Positions 28,155 to 37,297 of a DNA stretch of 64,000 nt are shown here, one piece after another. The translations under genes were made by a program, and so were the position numbers. The stretch comes from Rickettsia endosymbiont of Gonocerus acuteangulatus. Lineage in GTDB: Bacteria; Pseudomonadota; Alphaproteobacteria; Rickettsiales; Rickettsiaceae. The first letter of the stretch is position 1. Every line of letters starts with the position of its first letter. Location of the stretch: the NCBI RefSeq assembly GCF_964026435.1, contig NZ_OZ032147.1, positions 1,426,001-1,490,000 on the forward strand. The letters are read 5' to 3'. The notes below the pieces were generated by a model, which worked only from the letters and a program-made list of their open reading frames with translations, did no database searches and was not told where the DNA came from.

Positions 28155-28646
28155 ATGCGTTATTTATTTATTGTTTTACTACTCTTATTTGTAAATGGTT
28201 GTAATTTAAAACCTGTTTATGATACAGAATATAGTAATAGTGAGGTAGTTAAAAATTTAGAATCTATTGAGGTAGAGTCTATTAAAACAATAGAAGGGGC
28301 TGAATTTTATCACCGATTAACAAGTATCTTGCCACAAAAAACAAAAGCGAAATATATTCTTAAAGCAGAACTAGCAGGGGCAACTACGCCTGCTACTATA
28401 GAAAAAAACTCGAATGTTTTAAGGGAGTATATTAATCAGTCAGTCAAATACCAATTAGTTGATATAGAAAGCCAAAAAGTATTAATCAAAGAAAAATTTT
28501 ATCAATCAACGTCATATAATTCTATTTTTACCCCTTATGCTTCAAGTGTTGAGCGAGATGAAACAGGAATAGACCTTGCCTATGCGGCAGCTGAAGAAAT
28601 TCGCCGAAGAATAATTTTATATTTTACTCGAAATAATAATTTATGA
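28155..28646 (+). CDS. lptE: LPS assembly lipoprotein LptE
   Basis: LptE plugs the LptD barrel and helps place LPS in the outer membrane. The 163-residue protein has a lipoprotein signal (MRYLFIVLLLLFVNG then Cys16). After that come the LptE-typical LKPVY and a later helix IDLAYAAAEEIRRRIILYFT. Sequence conservation in this family is low, so the call leans on the lipobox and on the neighbour. The stop overlaps the start of holA by four bases, the classical lptE-holA arrangement. Confidence 0.85.
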   Translation: MRYLFIVLLLLFVNGCNLKPVYDTEYSNSEVVKNLESIEVESIKTIEGAEFYHRLTSILPQKTKAKYILKAELAGATTPATIEKNSNVLREYINQSVKYQLVDIESQKVLIKEKFYQSTSYNSIFTPYASSVERDETGIDLAYAAAEEIRRRIILYFTRNNNL

Positions 28647-29644
28647 AATTCTATTTTTCGCAAATTAATCGTTTATTTGAATTAATAGCCAGTGGCAAGG
28701 TTAAGGCTCTATTATTATATGGTCCTGATAAAGGTTATATAGATAAAATTTGTCGTCACTTAGTGAAAAAGCTTAACATGCTGCAAACTTCTATAGAATA
28801 TAGTGACCTTAATATTTCTTCTTTAGAGATATTACTTAATTCGCCTAACTTCTTCAATCAGAAAGAATTAATTAGAATTAGAGGTGTGGGAAATTCAATT
28901 GATAAGAATTTAAAAGTAATTCTAAATGATAATTATATTAATTTCCCCGTGTTTATTGGTGAAGATATTAGCTCAAGCAGCAGCTTTAGAAAATTTTTTG
29001 AAACTGAAGAATTGCTAGCTTCTCTGGCTTGTTATCATGATGATGATGCAAAGATTGAGAAGATAGTTTTAGAAAAATTAACTAAATGTAATAAAATTAT
29101 AGATAGGGAAGCACTCATTTATTTAAAAAATCATTTAAAAGGGGATCATGAGTTAGTTTCCAATGAGGTAAATAAGTTGATATATTTTGTTCATGATAAA
29201 CAAGAAGTTACCTTAAATGACATTAGAGAAGTGCTAAGTAGTGAGATTACGGCAAATGGCAGCGATTTAGCAATGTACTTTTCGCAAAAAGATTACGTTA
29301 GTTTTTTAAAAGAACTAGATATATTAAAAAAGCAAAATATAAATGAAGTATTGATGATTAGAGCTTTAATAAGGCATTATCTAAATTTATATATAGTGTT
29401 GTCGAAAGTAAAAAATGGGGAGCGTGTTGATTCTGCAATAAAATCGCTATCACCGCCTATTTTTTATCAGTATATTAATGATTTTACCAAAATAGCAAAT
29501 AATCTTAGTCTAGCTGAGTGCTTGAAGACCTTAAAAATATTGCAACAAGCGGAAGTGGATTATAAATTAAATCCTGCCGGGTTTGATCTTTTACAAAAAC
29601 TTTTAAATAATAATGAGTTAAGTAATGAAAGAATTGATTATTAG
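28643..29644 (+). CDS. holA: DNA polymerase III delta subunit HolA
   Basis: HolA is the clamp-loader subunit that opens the beta sliding clamp. The 333-residue protein starts MKFYFSQINRLFELIASGKV, with ALLLYGPDKGYIDKICRHLV matching the degenerate P-loop region of delta. Domain II includes DLAMYFSQKDYVSFLKEL, and a C-terminal collar follows (ALIRHYLNLYIVLSKV). The ATG overlaps the lptE stop. The family is slow to recognise by motif, but length and context agree. Confidence 0.88.
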   Translation: MKFYFSQINRLFELIASGKVKALLLYGPDKGYIDKICRHLVKKLNMLQTSIEYSDLNISSLEILLNSPNFFNQKELIRIRGVGNSIDKNLKVILNDNYINFPVFIGEDISSSSSFRKFFETEELLASLACYHDDDAKIEKIVLEKLTKCNKIIDREALIYLKNHLKGDHELVSNEVNKLIYFVHDKQEVTLNDIREVLSSEITANGSDLAMYFSQKDYVSFLKELDILKKQNINEVLMIRALIRHYLNLYIVLSKVKNGERVDSAIKSLSPPIFYQYINDFTKIANNLSLAECLKTLKILQQAEVDYKLNPAGFDLLQKLLNNNELSNERIDY

Positions 29645-29792
29645 AGATAAGTATGGTCAGTCTACGCCTATGTCTCATAAAGAGTATGAAAAATTTAATC
29701 AATTTAAAGATAAGTATTGGGCAGTACAAGCAAAGAATGCAGCTAAAGAAGGTTTTTTATTAGAAAAAGAAAGTAAAGATTTTTTTAATTAA
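29625..29792 (+). CDS. small conserved hypothetical protein
   Basis: A 55-residue frame (MKELIIRDKYGQSTPMSHKE) starts inside the end of holA with AGTAATG and stops at 29792, 17 bases before coq7. It is rich in Lys and Glu, with YEKFNQFKDKYWAVQAKNAA probably helical. The tight packing between holA and coq7 suggests a real, translationally coupled gene. No family is recognised. Confidence 0.6.
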   Translation: MKELIIRDKYGQSTPMSHKEYEKFNQFKDKYWAVQAKNAAKEGFLLEKESKDFFN

Positions 29793-29808
29793 ATATTAAA
29801 GGTATAGT

Positions 29809-30348
29809 ATGCCAAGACCTGATTTTTCTGATCCTGATAAACAAATTCATGAGATAGTTAGAGTTAACCATGCTGGTGAGTATGGGGCAAAAAGGATTTA
29901 TCAAGGGCAGTTAAAATATATTAAATCTCAAAATGACTATGTATTAATCAAAGAGATGCTAGAGCAGGAAGAAGTACATCTAGATTATTTTGAGAAAAAA
30001 TTACTAGAAAAAAAAGTAAGACCTACTGCCTTACTATCTTTTTGGCATCATTATGGATTTTTACTTGGAGCTATATCTTCTAAAATTGGTACAAAAACTG
30101 CAATGTTAGTTACGGAGAGTGTAGAAGAAGTAATAGAGAAGCATTATGCACAGCAAATAAATTATTTGGAAAATAAAAGCATTGAACCAGAATTATTAAA
30201 AAATATTGTAAAATTTCGGTTAGATGAGATTGAACATAAAGACACGGCTATAATAAATGATAGCGAGCAAGCAATATTTGCGAAAGCAACAAGTAGTGTA
30301 GTAAAAGCGATTTGTAGAATTGCTATTAAATTAAGTAAAAAGATTTAA
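29809..30348 (+). CDS. coq7: demethoxyubiquinone hydroxylase Coq7
   Basis: Coq7 is a di-iron monooxygenase that hydroxylates demethoxyubiquinone late in ubiquinone synthesis. The 179-residue protein carries the iron ligands: Glu in VNHAGEYGA, ExxH in QEEVHLDYF, Glu in TESVEEVIEKHY and ExxH in DEIEHKDTAI. It is one four-helix bundle that binds the inner membrane from the cytosol. AAAGGTATAGT precedes the ATG. It may be co-transcribed with holA and the small gene before it. Confidence 0.95.
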   Translation: MPRPDFSDPDKQIHEIVRVNHAGEYGAKRIYQGQLKYIKSQNDYVLIKEMLEQEEVHLDYFEKKLLEKKVRPTALLSFWHHYGFLLGAISSKIGTKTAMLVTESVEEVIEKHYAQQINYLENKSIEPELLKNIVKFRLDEIEHKDTAIINDSEQAIFAKATSSVVKAICRIAIKLSKKI

Positions 30349-30460
30349 TCTTCACTGCTTTCATATTCAAAAAGTTCTGAATATAACTTTTCTATGTTTA
30401 GATTAGATTCTGAAGTTTATAGTCTTCTAGGAATTAAGAAAAAATAGGGTGCAGGGGTTA

Positions 30461-30584
30461 AGCTCCGTTGTTACAATATAACAAACTCCATTATACTTCA
30501 TGATTTTACTCACTTATAATAACAGACCCCTGGCATAAACTTGACTTATAAGTTTTTGACAGATTGGTCTTGCAACAATGGAGC
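30461..30584. repeat. palindromic element (RPE-like), family 4, in the coq7-coxC gap
   Basis: AGCTCCGTTGTT at 30461-30472 is inverted as AACAATGGAGC at 30574-30584 with one mismatch. The 437-bp gap between coq7 and coxC otherwise holds AT-rich sequence. A possible 23-codon gene remnant sits on the minus strand near 30347-30418 (ending YSELFEYESSED). I see no other gene. Confidence 0.7.
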
Positions 30585-30785
30585 ATAAACATCATTAGCG
30601 TTTCATATATTAGTTGAATAATATAAATAGTCAAGAGGTTTTAGTTGTTATATTGATAAAAAATGTAATTTTCAGTTAATAAGTACTATTTTTTATATTT
30701 TTTGGTGATATTTTGTGGTAAAATTTGCTTTTAAATAAATAATAATTTATATTTACGTATGTAATCAGAAATAAAAAAATAAAAT

Positions 30786-31619
30786 ATGAATAACTCTCAC
30801 CCTAATACTAAATCTCATTTATTTCATATAGTTGATCCAAGCCCTTGGCCTATTTTAACTTCATTTGCTTTGCTTATTTTAGTTGTTGGTGGTGTTTCAT
30901 TTATGCATAGCTATAAATTTAACCATTACATACTAGCTTTTGGAGTTATTTCAGTAGCTTATTGCTTATATTCTTGGTGGAGAGACGTAATAAAAGAGGG
31001 GATGATAGATCATAGTCATACACAGCCTGTTAGGCATGGTTTAAGAATTGGGATGGCTTTATTTATTTTAACCGAAATAATGTTTTTTGGAGTATTTTTT
31101 GCATCTTTCTTTAAATCAAGTTTATCGCCTGTTGGTCTTTTAGATGGTGTATGGGTAATAAAACAAGGCGTATGGCCACCACCTAACATTAAAGTTTTTG
31201 ATCCATTTGATATTCCTTTTATTAATACTTTAATATTACTTTTATCTGGTACTACTTTTACTTGGGCTCATTATGCTTTAGAAGAAGATAATCAAAAAGA
31301 TTGTGTAACGGCTCTTGGTCTTACTATAATTCTTGGAATATTCTTCACTTGTATGCAAGCATATGAATATTACCATGCTGCTTTTAAATTTACTGATGGT
31401 ATATATCCGTCTAATTTTTATTTAGCAACTGGCTTTCATGGTGCACATGTAATTATAGGTACTATATTTTTAATAGTATGCTATTTCAGGGCGAGAAGAG
31501 GTGACTTTGCTATTAAAAATAAAGGGCATTTAGGATTTGAATTTGCAGCATGGTACTGGCATTTTGTTGATGTAGTATGGTTATTTTTATTTACTTTTGT
31601 ATATATATTTGGTAGTTAG
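30786..31619 (+). CDS. coxC: cytochrome c oxidase subunit III
   Basis: Subunit III stabilises the aa3-type terminal oxidase in the inner membrane. The 277-residue protein has seven predicted membrane helices. Typical motifs are WWRDVIKEG, the LFILTEIMFFGVFFASFF helix, GTTFTWAHYAL, ATGFHGAHVIIGT and the final FEFAAWYWHFVDVVWLFLF. All are conserved in mitochondrial and alphaproteobacterial COX3. Other oxidase genes are not in the window. Length is normal for the bacterial form. Confidence 0.97.
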   Translation: MNNSHPNTKSHLFHIVDPSPWPILTSFALLILVVGGVSFMHSYKFNHYILAFGVISVAYCLYSWWRDVIKEGMIDHSHTQPVRHGLRIGMALFILTEIMFFGVFFASFFKSSLSPVGLLDGVWVIKQGVWPPPNIKVFDPFDIPFINTLILLLSGTTFTWAHYALEEDNQKDCVTALGLTIILGIFFTCMQAYEYYHAAFKFTDGIYPSNFYLATGFHGAHVIIGTIFLIVCYFRARRGDFAIKNKGHLGFEFAAWYWHFVDVVWLFLFTFVYIFGS

Positions 31620-31782
31620 TCATAGACTATAGACCATAATATGTGATTATAATGTTACTTAAAACAAGTATTTTTGCAATATTTTGGTATATTAATCTAA
31701 ATTACATATATTTATAGGTTGATTTATATGTAAATAGAATATATTAATCTTTAAATAACTAATTATAATTGAGGTAAAAAAT

Positions 31783-32151
31783 ATGAATTTGCGTAAATTA
31801 AATGAAGAATTAATTGATTACAATATGTCGCTACGTCTATTATTTATGGTACTTGGTTTAGCTATTATAACAATGTCTATAGATAGTTTAGCTACAGGTA
31901 GCGTTGGTGATCCAGTAGGTGCGGCATTATGTAATGTAATTTTAATATTTAGAGGTAATACAGCAAGAGGTATTGCCGTTGTTGGTATAATCGTGTTAGG
32001 TATTCAAACACTTAGAGGAAAACTACAATGGGAAGTAGCTTTAGTTATAGTTGCGGCAATTATAATATTATTTAAAGCTCCAGACATAGTATCTATGGTA
32101 TCAGGTAGTACTATTAATGATACTTGTGGCACTACCAGCGTTAGTTCGTAA
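31783..32151 (+). CDS. virB2: VirB2-like type IV secretion pilin
   Basis: The 122-residue protein has the TrbC/VirB2 layout: an N-terminal hydrophobic helix (about 19-37), a short loop and two long helices (about 62-77 and 84-95) separated by LRGKLQW. The middle reads GDPVGAALCNVILIFRGNTA and GIAVVGIIVLGIQTL. This matches the Rickettsia P-type (rvh) pilin candidates. GAGGTAAAAAAT precedes the ATG and a strong terminator follows, so it is monocistronic. No other vir gene is in the window, which agrees with the scattered rvh loci of Rickettsia. Confidence 0.8.
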   Translation: MNLRKLNEELIDYNMSLRLLFMVLGLAIITMSIDSLATGSVGDPVGAALCNVILIFRGNTARGIAVVGIIVLGIQTLRGKLQWEVALVIVAAIIILFKAPDIVSMVSGSTINDTCGTTSVSS

Positions 32152-32177
32152 TTGTTAACATTTAAGTTCTAAAGATA

Positions 32178-32216
32178 AAGTACTCATAAGATTTGCTCTT
32201 ATGGGTACTTTTTTTT
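32178..32216 (+). terminator. intrinsic terminator after virB2
   Basis: AAGTACTCATAAGA pairs with TCTTATGGGTACTT (one G-U) around the loop TTTGC, followed by a run of T. This is the clearest terminator of the window. Confidence 0.92.
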
Positions 32217-32392
32217 AAGCTTTAAAAGCTTAAACATTATAAATTCTAGTTTCTATTAAAATAATAAAAACACTTATCAAAAACACACAAAACCTAGCAA
32301 AAATATATAAGTTTACAAAATTTTAGAAATTGAATTCTTGAAATCCTTTAAACCTATATGTATATTTAGGTATTAACTGAATTTAAGTTCTT

Positions 32393-33148
32393 ATGAAATT
32401 AGCAAAACTATTAAGTGCCCTTTTATGCCTAGGGCTAATTCTAAACGGATGTAAAAGCAAAAAAAGTAACGATGATTTAGTTACTCCTATTTCTACTCTT
32501 TATAATGAGGGTGTTACTCTGCTTGAGAAAAAGAAGTATAAAAATGCTGCTGAAGAATTTGGAAAAATATTTTATCAGCATCCGGGTAATGAATTTACGC
32601 CGCAAGCAGAGCTAATGCAAGCATACTCATTATTCCTTGCTACTCAATATGAAGAGGCAGTTGATGTACTTGATATTTTCATTAATTTACATCCTGCAAA
32701 TGTTGATATTGCTTATGCATATTACCTTAAAGCTCTTTCATATTATATGCTAATTTCTGATGTGAATCATGATCAATCCAGAACTTTCTTAGCTAAGGAT
32801 AGTTTTGAAGATGTAATTACAAAATTCCCAAATACTAAATATGCTATTGATTCATCTTTAAAAATTGATTTAGTAAATGATCATTTGGCTGGTAAAGAGT
32901 TAACGATTGGTAGATTCTATTTAAAGAAAAAGAATCCAATGGCAGCAATTAATCGATTTGAAGAAGTAGTCGAAAATTATCAAACTACCTCTCATTGCGT
33001 AGAAGCTTTATATCGTTTGACAGAAAGCTATATGATGCTTGGATTACCGGATGAGGCAATGAAATATGCTTCGGTTCTTGGTCATAACTATCCAGATAGT
33101 AAATGGTATAGTTATGCTTACAAACTAATTAAAGGCTATACTCGATGA
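32393..33148 (+). CDS. bamD: outer membrane assembly lipoprotein BamD
   Basis: BamD is the essential lipoprotein partner of BamA. The 251-residue protein has a lipoprotein signal (LLCLGLILNG, Cys20) and five tetratricopeptide-like units. Among them are TLYNEGVTLLEKKKYKNAAE, PQAELMQAYSLFLATQYEEA and ALYRLTESYMMLGLPDEAMK. The DVITKFPNTKYAIDS segment is typical. The stop codon TGA lies at the very edge of a palindromic repeat. bamA is at 11639 in this window. Confidence 0.94.
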   Translation: MKLAKLLSALLCLGLILNGCKSKKSNDDLVTPISTLYNEGVTLLEKKKYKNAAEEFGKIFYQHPGNEFTPQAELMQAYSLFLATQYEEAVDVLDIFINLHPANVDIAYAYYLKALSYYMLISDVNHDQSRTFLAKDSFEDVITKFPNTKYAIDSSLKIDLVNDHLAGKELTIGRFYLKKKNPMAAINRFEEVVENYQTTSHCVEALYRLTESYMMLGLPDEAMKYASVLGHNYPDSKWYSYAYKLIKGYTR

Positions 33149-33250
33149 ACTTTAAAAATTGGCGTCGTCATTCTATAAGAGCTGCGGTGTGCACATATTA
33201 TTATATGTGTCCGCTCCTTGCCTTGTGAATTTCTCGCTCTTTTTAAAGTT
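33148..33250. repeat. palindromic element (RPE-like), family 1, second copy
   Basis: AACTTTAAAAA (33148-33158) is inverted at 33240-33250. ATTGGC, the CGCTCCTTG word and CTTCGTCTA correspond to the copy at 10342. The first base of the repeat is the last base of the bamD stop codon, so the element landed exactly at the end of the gene or supplied part of the stop. Confidence 0.8.
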
Positions 33251-33545
33251 GATCTTCGTCTATTGCTCTTTATTTATTAGGAGTATATAAATGTTCCAGA
33301 GTCTTTCAGTTAGAAACTTTATCCTGATAGACGAGTTAGAAATCGAATTTACTAATGGTTTATGCGTTATCACCGGCGAGACCGGTGCCGGTAAGTCTAT
33401 ATTACTTGATGCTATTTTATTTTGTTTAGGCTATAAAACTTCAAGTGCCGGCATAATAAAGCATGGGAAAGATTATGCAGCTGTTAATATAGTCTTTTCA
33501 TTAAATGACGAAATAAAAAACTTCCTAACTCAAAATTTTATTGAA

Positions 33546-34070
33546 TCTCTTTTGGGTATATTCCCCGCCGCTTGCGGCGTAATATGGCGGAATGAGCAAA
33601 TATATACATAAAAGTCATAATGTTATGGTACTGCTGTATCACATGGTATTTCCAGCAAAATATCGCCGAGCAGTGTTTGACGTATCAGTTGATCAAGTAT
33701 TACGAGAAATATGTTTAGAGATAGAAAAGAGATATCAAATAAAATTTTTAGAAATAGGGGTTGATGAAGATCATGTCCATTTTTTGGTACAATCTGTACC
33801 AACCTATAGCGTAACAAAAATAGTAACAACAATTAAAAGTGTTACAGCTCGTCAAATATTTAGACAGTGTCCACAGGTAAAGAAACAATTATGGGGTGGA
33901 GAATTTTGGACTGATGGATATTTTACGAGTACGGTAGGTAAGCATGGAAATGAGAATATGATAGGAAAATACGTAAAAAACCAAGGCAAGGAATATCAGA
34001 AACTGCATGAGGATCATCAGCTAGCTTTCTTCTAAAATACCCCGCTGCTTGCGGCGGGGATTACTTTTAT
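33546..34070 (+). mobile_element. IS200-type element, copy 3
   Basis: A 525-bp copy lies inside recN after TTGAA. Comparison with the inferred empty site shows neither loss nor duplication of bases. It is in the same direction as recN. Confidence 0.95.
33592..34035 (+). CDS. tnpA: IS200-type HUH transposase TnpA, copy 3
   Basis: 147 residues with all motifs. It differs from copy 1 by Met for Thr in SHNVMVLLYHM. The gene is probably active. Confidence 0.94.
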   Translation: MSKYIHKSHNVMVLLYHMVFPAKYRRAVFDVSVDQVLREICLEIEKRYQIKFLEIGVDEDHVHFLVQSVPTYSVTKIVTTIKSVTARQIFRQCPQVKKQLWGGEFWTDGYFTSTVGKHGNENMIGKYVKNQGKEYQKLHEDHQLAFF

Positions 34071-35449
34071 TTAGAAGAATCACTGCTTATAAAATGCGTC
34101 CAAAAAGTAGAGGGACGTAAAAATTTCTTTATCAATAATCAAGTAGTTAATAAAGCTATTATGCAGCAATTAGCTGCTTATTTATTTGAACTTCATGGGC
34201 AAAACAATAATATCTCTCTTTTAGAAATCAATACGCAGCGTGACATTTTAGATAGCTTCGGAGATCTTTTGGAACTTCGTATGCAGCTTGCTAAATGCTA
34301 TCAAGCTTGGCAAATTATCCGCAATGAAATTACTGAAATAGCACTTAAACAAAATTCTATAGAGCAAGAAATTGATTATTTAAGCTTTGTAACTGAAGAG
34401 CTGACTAAGCTTAATGTTCAAACAGGCGAAGAAGAGCAGCTAGCAAATATACGAAAAGATTTGCAAAATAAAGATAAAGATTTGCAGCTAATCAAAGATA
34501 TTCTAGAGCAGGTTAATAATCCTGAAATAAATAGCTCAATTAGTAAAGCAGAAAAACTATTAGCAAAGCAAAGTCAAAATGAAGAATTCGTAAATATTTC
34601 TACAAATTTCGAAGAAGCTTATAATAATTTGGAAGAGGTAAGACAAAATTTATCGAATCTTCTAGAAAATTTTAACAAGTTAGATTATAACCTTGAAGAA
34701 ATAGAAGAAAGATTATTTGCAATAAAAGCGATTAGTCGGAAATATAATGTTTCTGCTGATGCACTTAAGACATTTTTAGAGGAATCTTTAAATCAGCTAA
34801 ATAGCTTGAAAGGTAAAATAGCAAATCAAGCAGAATTGCAAGTGCAAGAAGCAAAATTAAGTACAGAATATTATAAACTTGGCAAAAATTTATTAGCAAA
34901 ACGTCTTGCCGCAGCAAAACGTTTAGAAGAAGTGGTGCACCATGAATTAAAGCAGCTGAAAATGGAAAAAGCTACCTTTCATGTTAATATAGCAGAAAGA
35001 AAAGAACCGGCAGCATACGGCATAAATGATATAGTTTTTAAAGCTTCTACTAATCCAGGGATGGCTCTGGAGGCAATTAATAAAATCGCTTCGGGTGGTG
35101 AGTTATCAAGATTTATGCTTGCTTTAAAAACTTCTTTATTTAACAAGATGGTTAAACCTGCTATTATATTCGATGAAATAGATGTTGGGATTGGCGGTGA
35201 GGTTGCGGATAAAGTCGGCGAAAGGCTTAAAAAGCTTAGCTCAGCTACGCAAGTGATAGTTATAACGCATCAGCCTCAAGTGGCAGGAAAAGCAGATTTG
35301 CATATAAAAATTGAGAAAACGCAGTTAGAAAAAGAAACAAAGGTAACAGTAAAAACTTTAAATTTAGGCGAAAGACAGCAAGAACTTGCCCGTATGATTT
35401 CAGGTAAAGCAATTACTGAAGCAAGCTTAAAAGCGGCGAAAGAATTACT

Positions 35450-35585
35450 TTGTCATCCTGTGGCTTGACCACGGGATCCAGAAAAACAATAAAAATATAA
35501 AAAGCTCGATTTCTCTCGCTTTATGCTGGATCCCGTAAACGAGTCACGGGGGTGACACCGAAAAAGTTTTGCTCCTCGCAATGAC
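35450..35585. repeat. palindromic element (RPE-like) overlapping the recN end
   Basis: GTCATCCTGTGGCTTGACCA with CGGGATCCAG is inverted on the right as CTGGATCCCG...GGGTGACA. The inner AAAGCTCGATTTCTCTCGCT matches family 2. The repeat begins inside the recN reading frame and supplies its stop codon. Confidence 0.85.
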
Positions 35586-35600
35586 AAACAATAAGAACAT

Positions 35601-37089
35601 ATGAACAATTACAAAAAACTAGAAAATGAACTTTCAACCATCTCAAATTTTGAGAATATCTTAAGCATATTATATTGGGATATAGCGGTGAATATGCCTA
35701 TAGGGTCAGGGTGAGAGTAGGACAAACGAGATGTTGTCTTTAACGTCGCTAGTTCATTCTTTGGTTAAATCCCCGTTGCTTAAAGAGTTAGTTAGCAGAG
35801 CAAAGGAAGAGGCAAAAGATCTTGATAAATGGCAAAATGCTAATATAAGAGAAATTGAGCGGAAGATATTAGATGCAAATTGTATCGATGAGGAATTACA
35901 AAAAAGAATAGTAGCTGCAACTACCAAAGCTGAACTTGTTTGGCGAAAAGCAAGAGAGACTAATGATTATAATTTATTTAAACCTCATTTGCAGAAAGTT
36001 TTAGATTATACAAGAGAAGTTGCTAAAGTCCGTGCAGGTGTATTTAATTGTAGCCCGTACGATGCGTTGATTGATATATATGATCCAAGTAGAACAAGCA
36101 GTGAGATTAAAAAAGTTTTTTCATATGTTAAAGAAAATCTTTCTGAGCTTATCGGTAAAGTTTTAGAAAAGCAAAAAAGTCAAAAAGCATTAGTTAAAAG
36201 TACTGAATTAAGTCATGAAATACAAAAAAATATCGGCAAGCGTATAATGGAAATTATGCAGTTTGATGGGAGCAAAGGGCGGCTTGATGAGTCTACTCAT
36301 CCTTTTTGTGGTGGAACGCCGAATGATATACGCTTAACTACTAGATATGATAAAGATAATTTCATAAGCGGTTTAATGGGTATTATTCACGAAACCGGAC
36401 ATGCTTTATACGAGCAGAACTTACCGGAAATATATAAAGGGCAGCCGGTCGGACGTGCTAAAGGCATGGCTTTTCACGAAAGTCAGTCTTTATTTATGGA
36501 AATGCAGGTAGGTAGATCAAGAGAATTTACAGAGTTTTTAGCAAAATTACTTCGTGATGAATTTAACCTTAAGTCGGAAGAATATTCGGCAGATAATTTA
36601 TATATGGCAATTACGAAAGTTGAGCCTGACTTTATTAGAGTGAACGCTGATGAGGTAACTTATCCAATGCATGTAATATTGCGTTTTGAAATAGAAGAAT
36701 TACTTATTAGCGGTGAATTAAATCTTGATGAATTGCCAAATTTTTGGGATAGTAAGATGCAGGAATATTTAGGAATAAAACCTAGAAGCTTTAGTGAAGG
36801 ATGTTTGCAAGATATTCATTGGTCTAGCGGATGGTTCGGTTACTTTCTAGCTTACACAAACGGGGCAATTATTGCCTCAATGGTGATGAAGAAAGTAAAA
36901 GAGATAAACAAAAACGTAAAAGATGATATTTTAAAAGGTGACTTTAGTAACTTAAATAATTATTTGAATAAAAATTTTAGAAATTTCGGTTCACTAAAAA
37001 ATTCACCTGATTTGCTAAAAAGTGCTAGCGGTGAGGAAAATATAAATCCTGAAGTGTTTATTAAGTACCTAGAAAGGAAGTATTTGTAA
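35601..37089 (+). pseudogene. M32 carboxypeptidase (Taq type), frameshifted near the N-terminus
   Basis: Family M32 enzymes are cytosolic zinc carboxypeptidases. HETGH (in GIIHETGHALYEQ) is the zinc motif, and the later Glu in FHESQSLFMEMQ is the third ligand. The family-typical IRVNADEVTYPMHVILRFE is also present. The natural start is at 35601 (MNNYKKLENELSTISNFENI with the family-like LYWDIAVNMP). The frame hits TGA at 35712. An extra T in GGGTGAGAG shifts it, and NEMLSLTSLVHSLV continues in the new frame to 37089. A 452-residue product could start at 35731, but it would lack the first 45 residues. Confidence 0.88.
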
Positions 37090-37144
37090 TAAATGAGGTG
37101 TCATGCCGTGACTTGTGTCTAGGTTTTTGCGTGGCTCGCAAAAT

Positions 37145-37270
37145 AAGTACAATGTCAATCCCGCGAAGGCGGGGATCCAGTATAAAGCGAGACAGACCGA
37201 GCTTTTAGCTTTAGAAACTTGCTGGGTTTATGCTTTTTTTCTGGATTCCCGCCTTCGTGGGAATGACATC
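37145..37270. repeat. palindromic element (RPE-like), family 2
   Basis: GTCAATCCCGCGAAGGCGGG with GATCCAG is inverted as CTGGATTCCCGCC and TTCGTGGGAATGACA. The inner GCGAGACAGACCGAGCTTTT matches the family. It lies 30 bases upstream of sucA. Confidence 0.85.
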
Positions 37271-37297
37271 TAATCAAAAAACAAACCAAACAATAAT

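Larger units (their letters stand above)
33291..35468 (+). pseudogene. recN: DNA repair protein RecN, split by IS200
   Basis: RecN is an SMC-like ATPase of double-strand break repair. Walker A (GETGAGKSILLDAI) lies before the insertion; the signature IASGGELSRFML and Walker B PAIIFDEIDVGIGG lie after it, with coiled coil between. The IS200 element 33546-34070 separates 85 codons from 466. Removing it joins NFIE to LEESLLI in frame and gives 550 residues, the normal size. The last codons (CHPVA) come from a palindromic repeat, so the original C-terminus was also altered. The C-terminal 435 residues from 34161 could be translated but lack Walker A. Confidence 0.95.

Noticed and set aside
31783-32151. 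A local type IV secretion operon
   Set aside because: Only the VirB2-like gene is present, with its own terminator; the neighbours are coxC and bamD.
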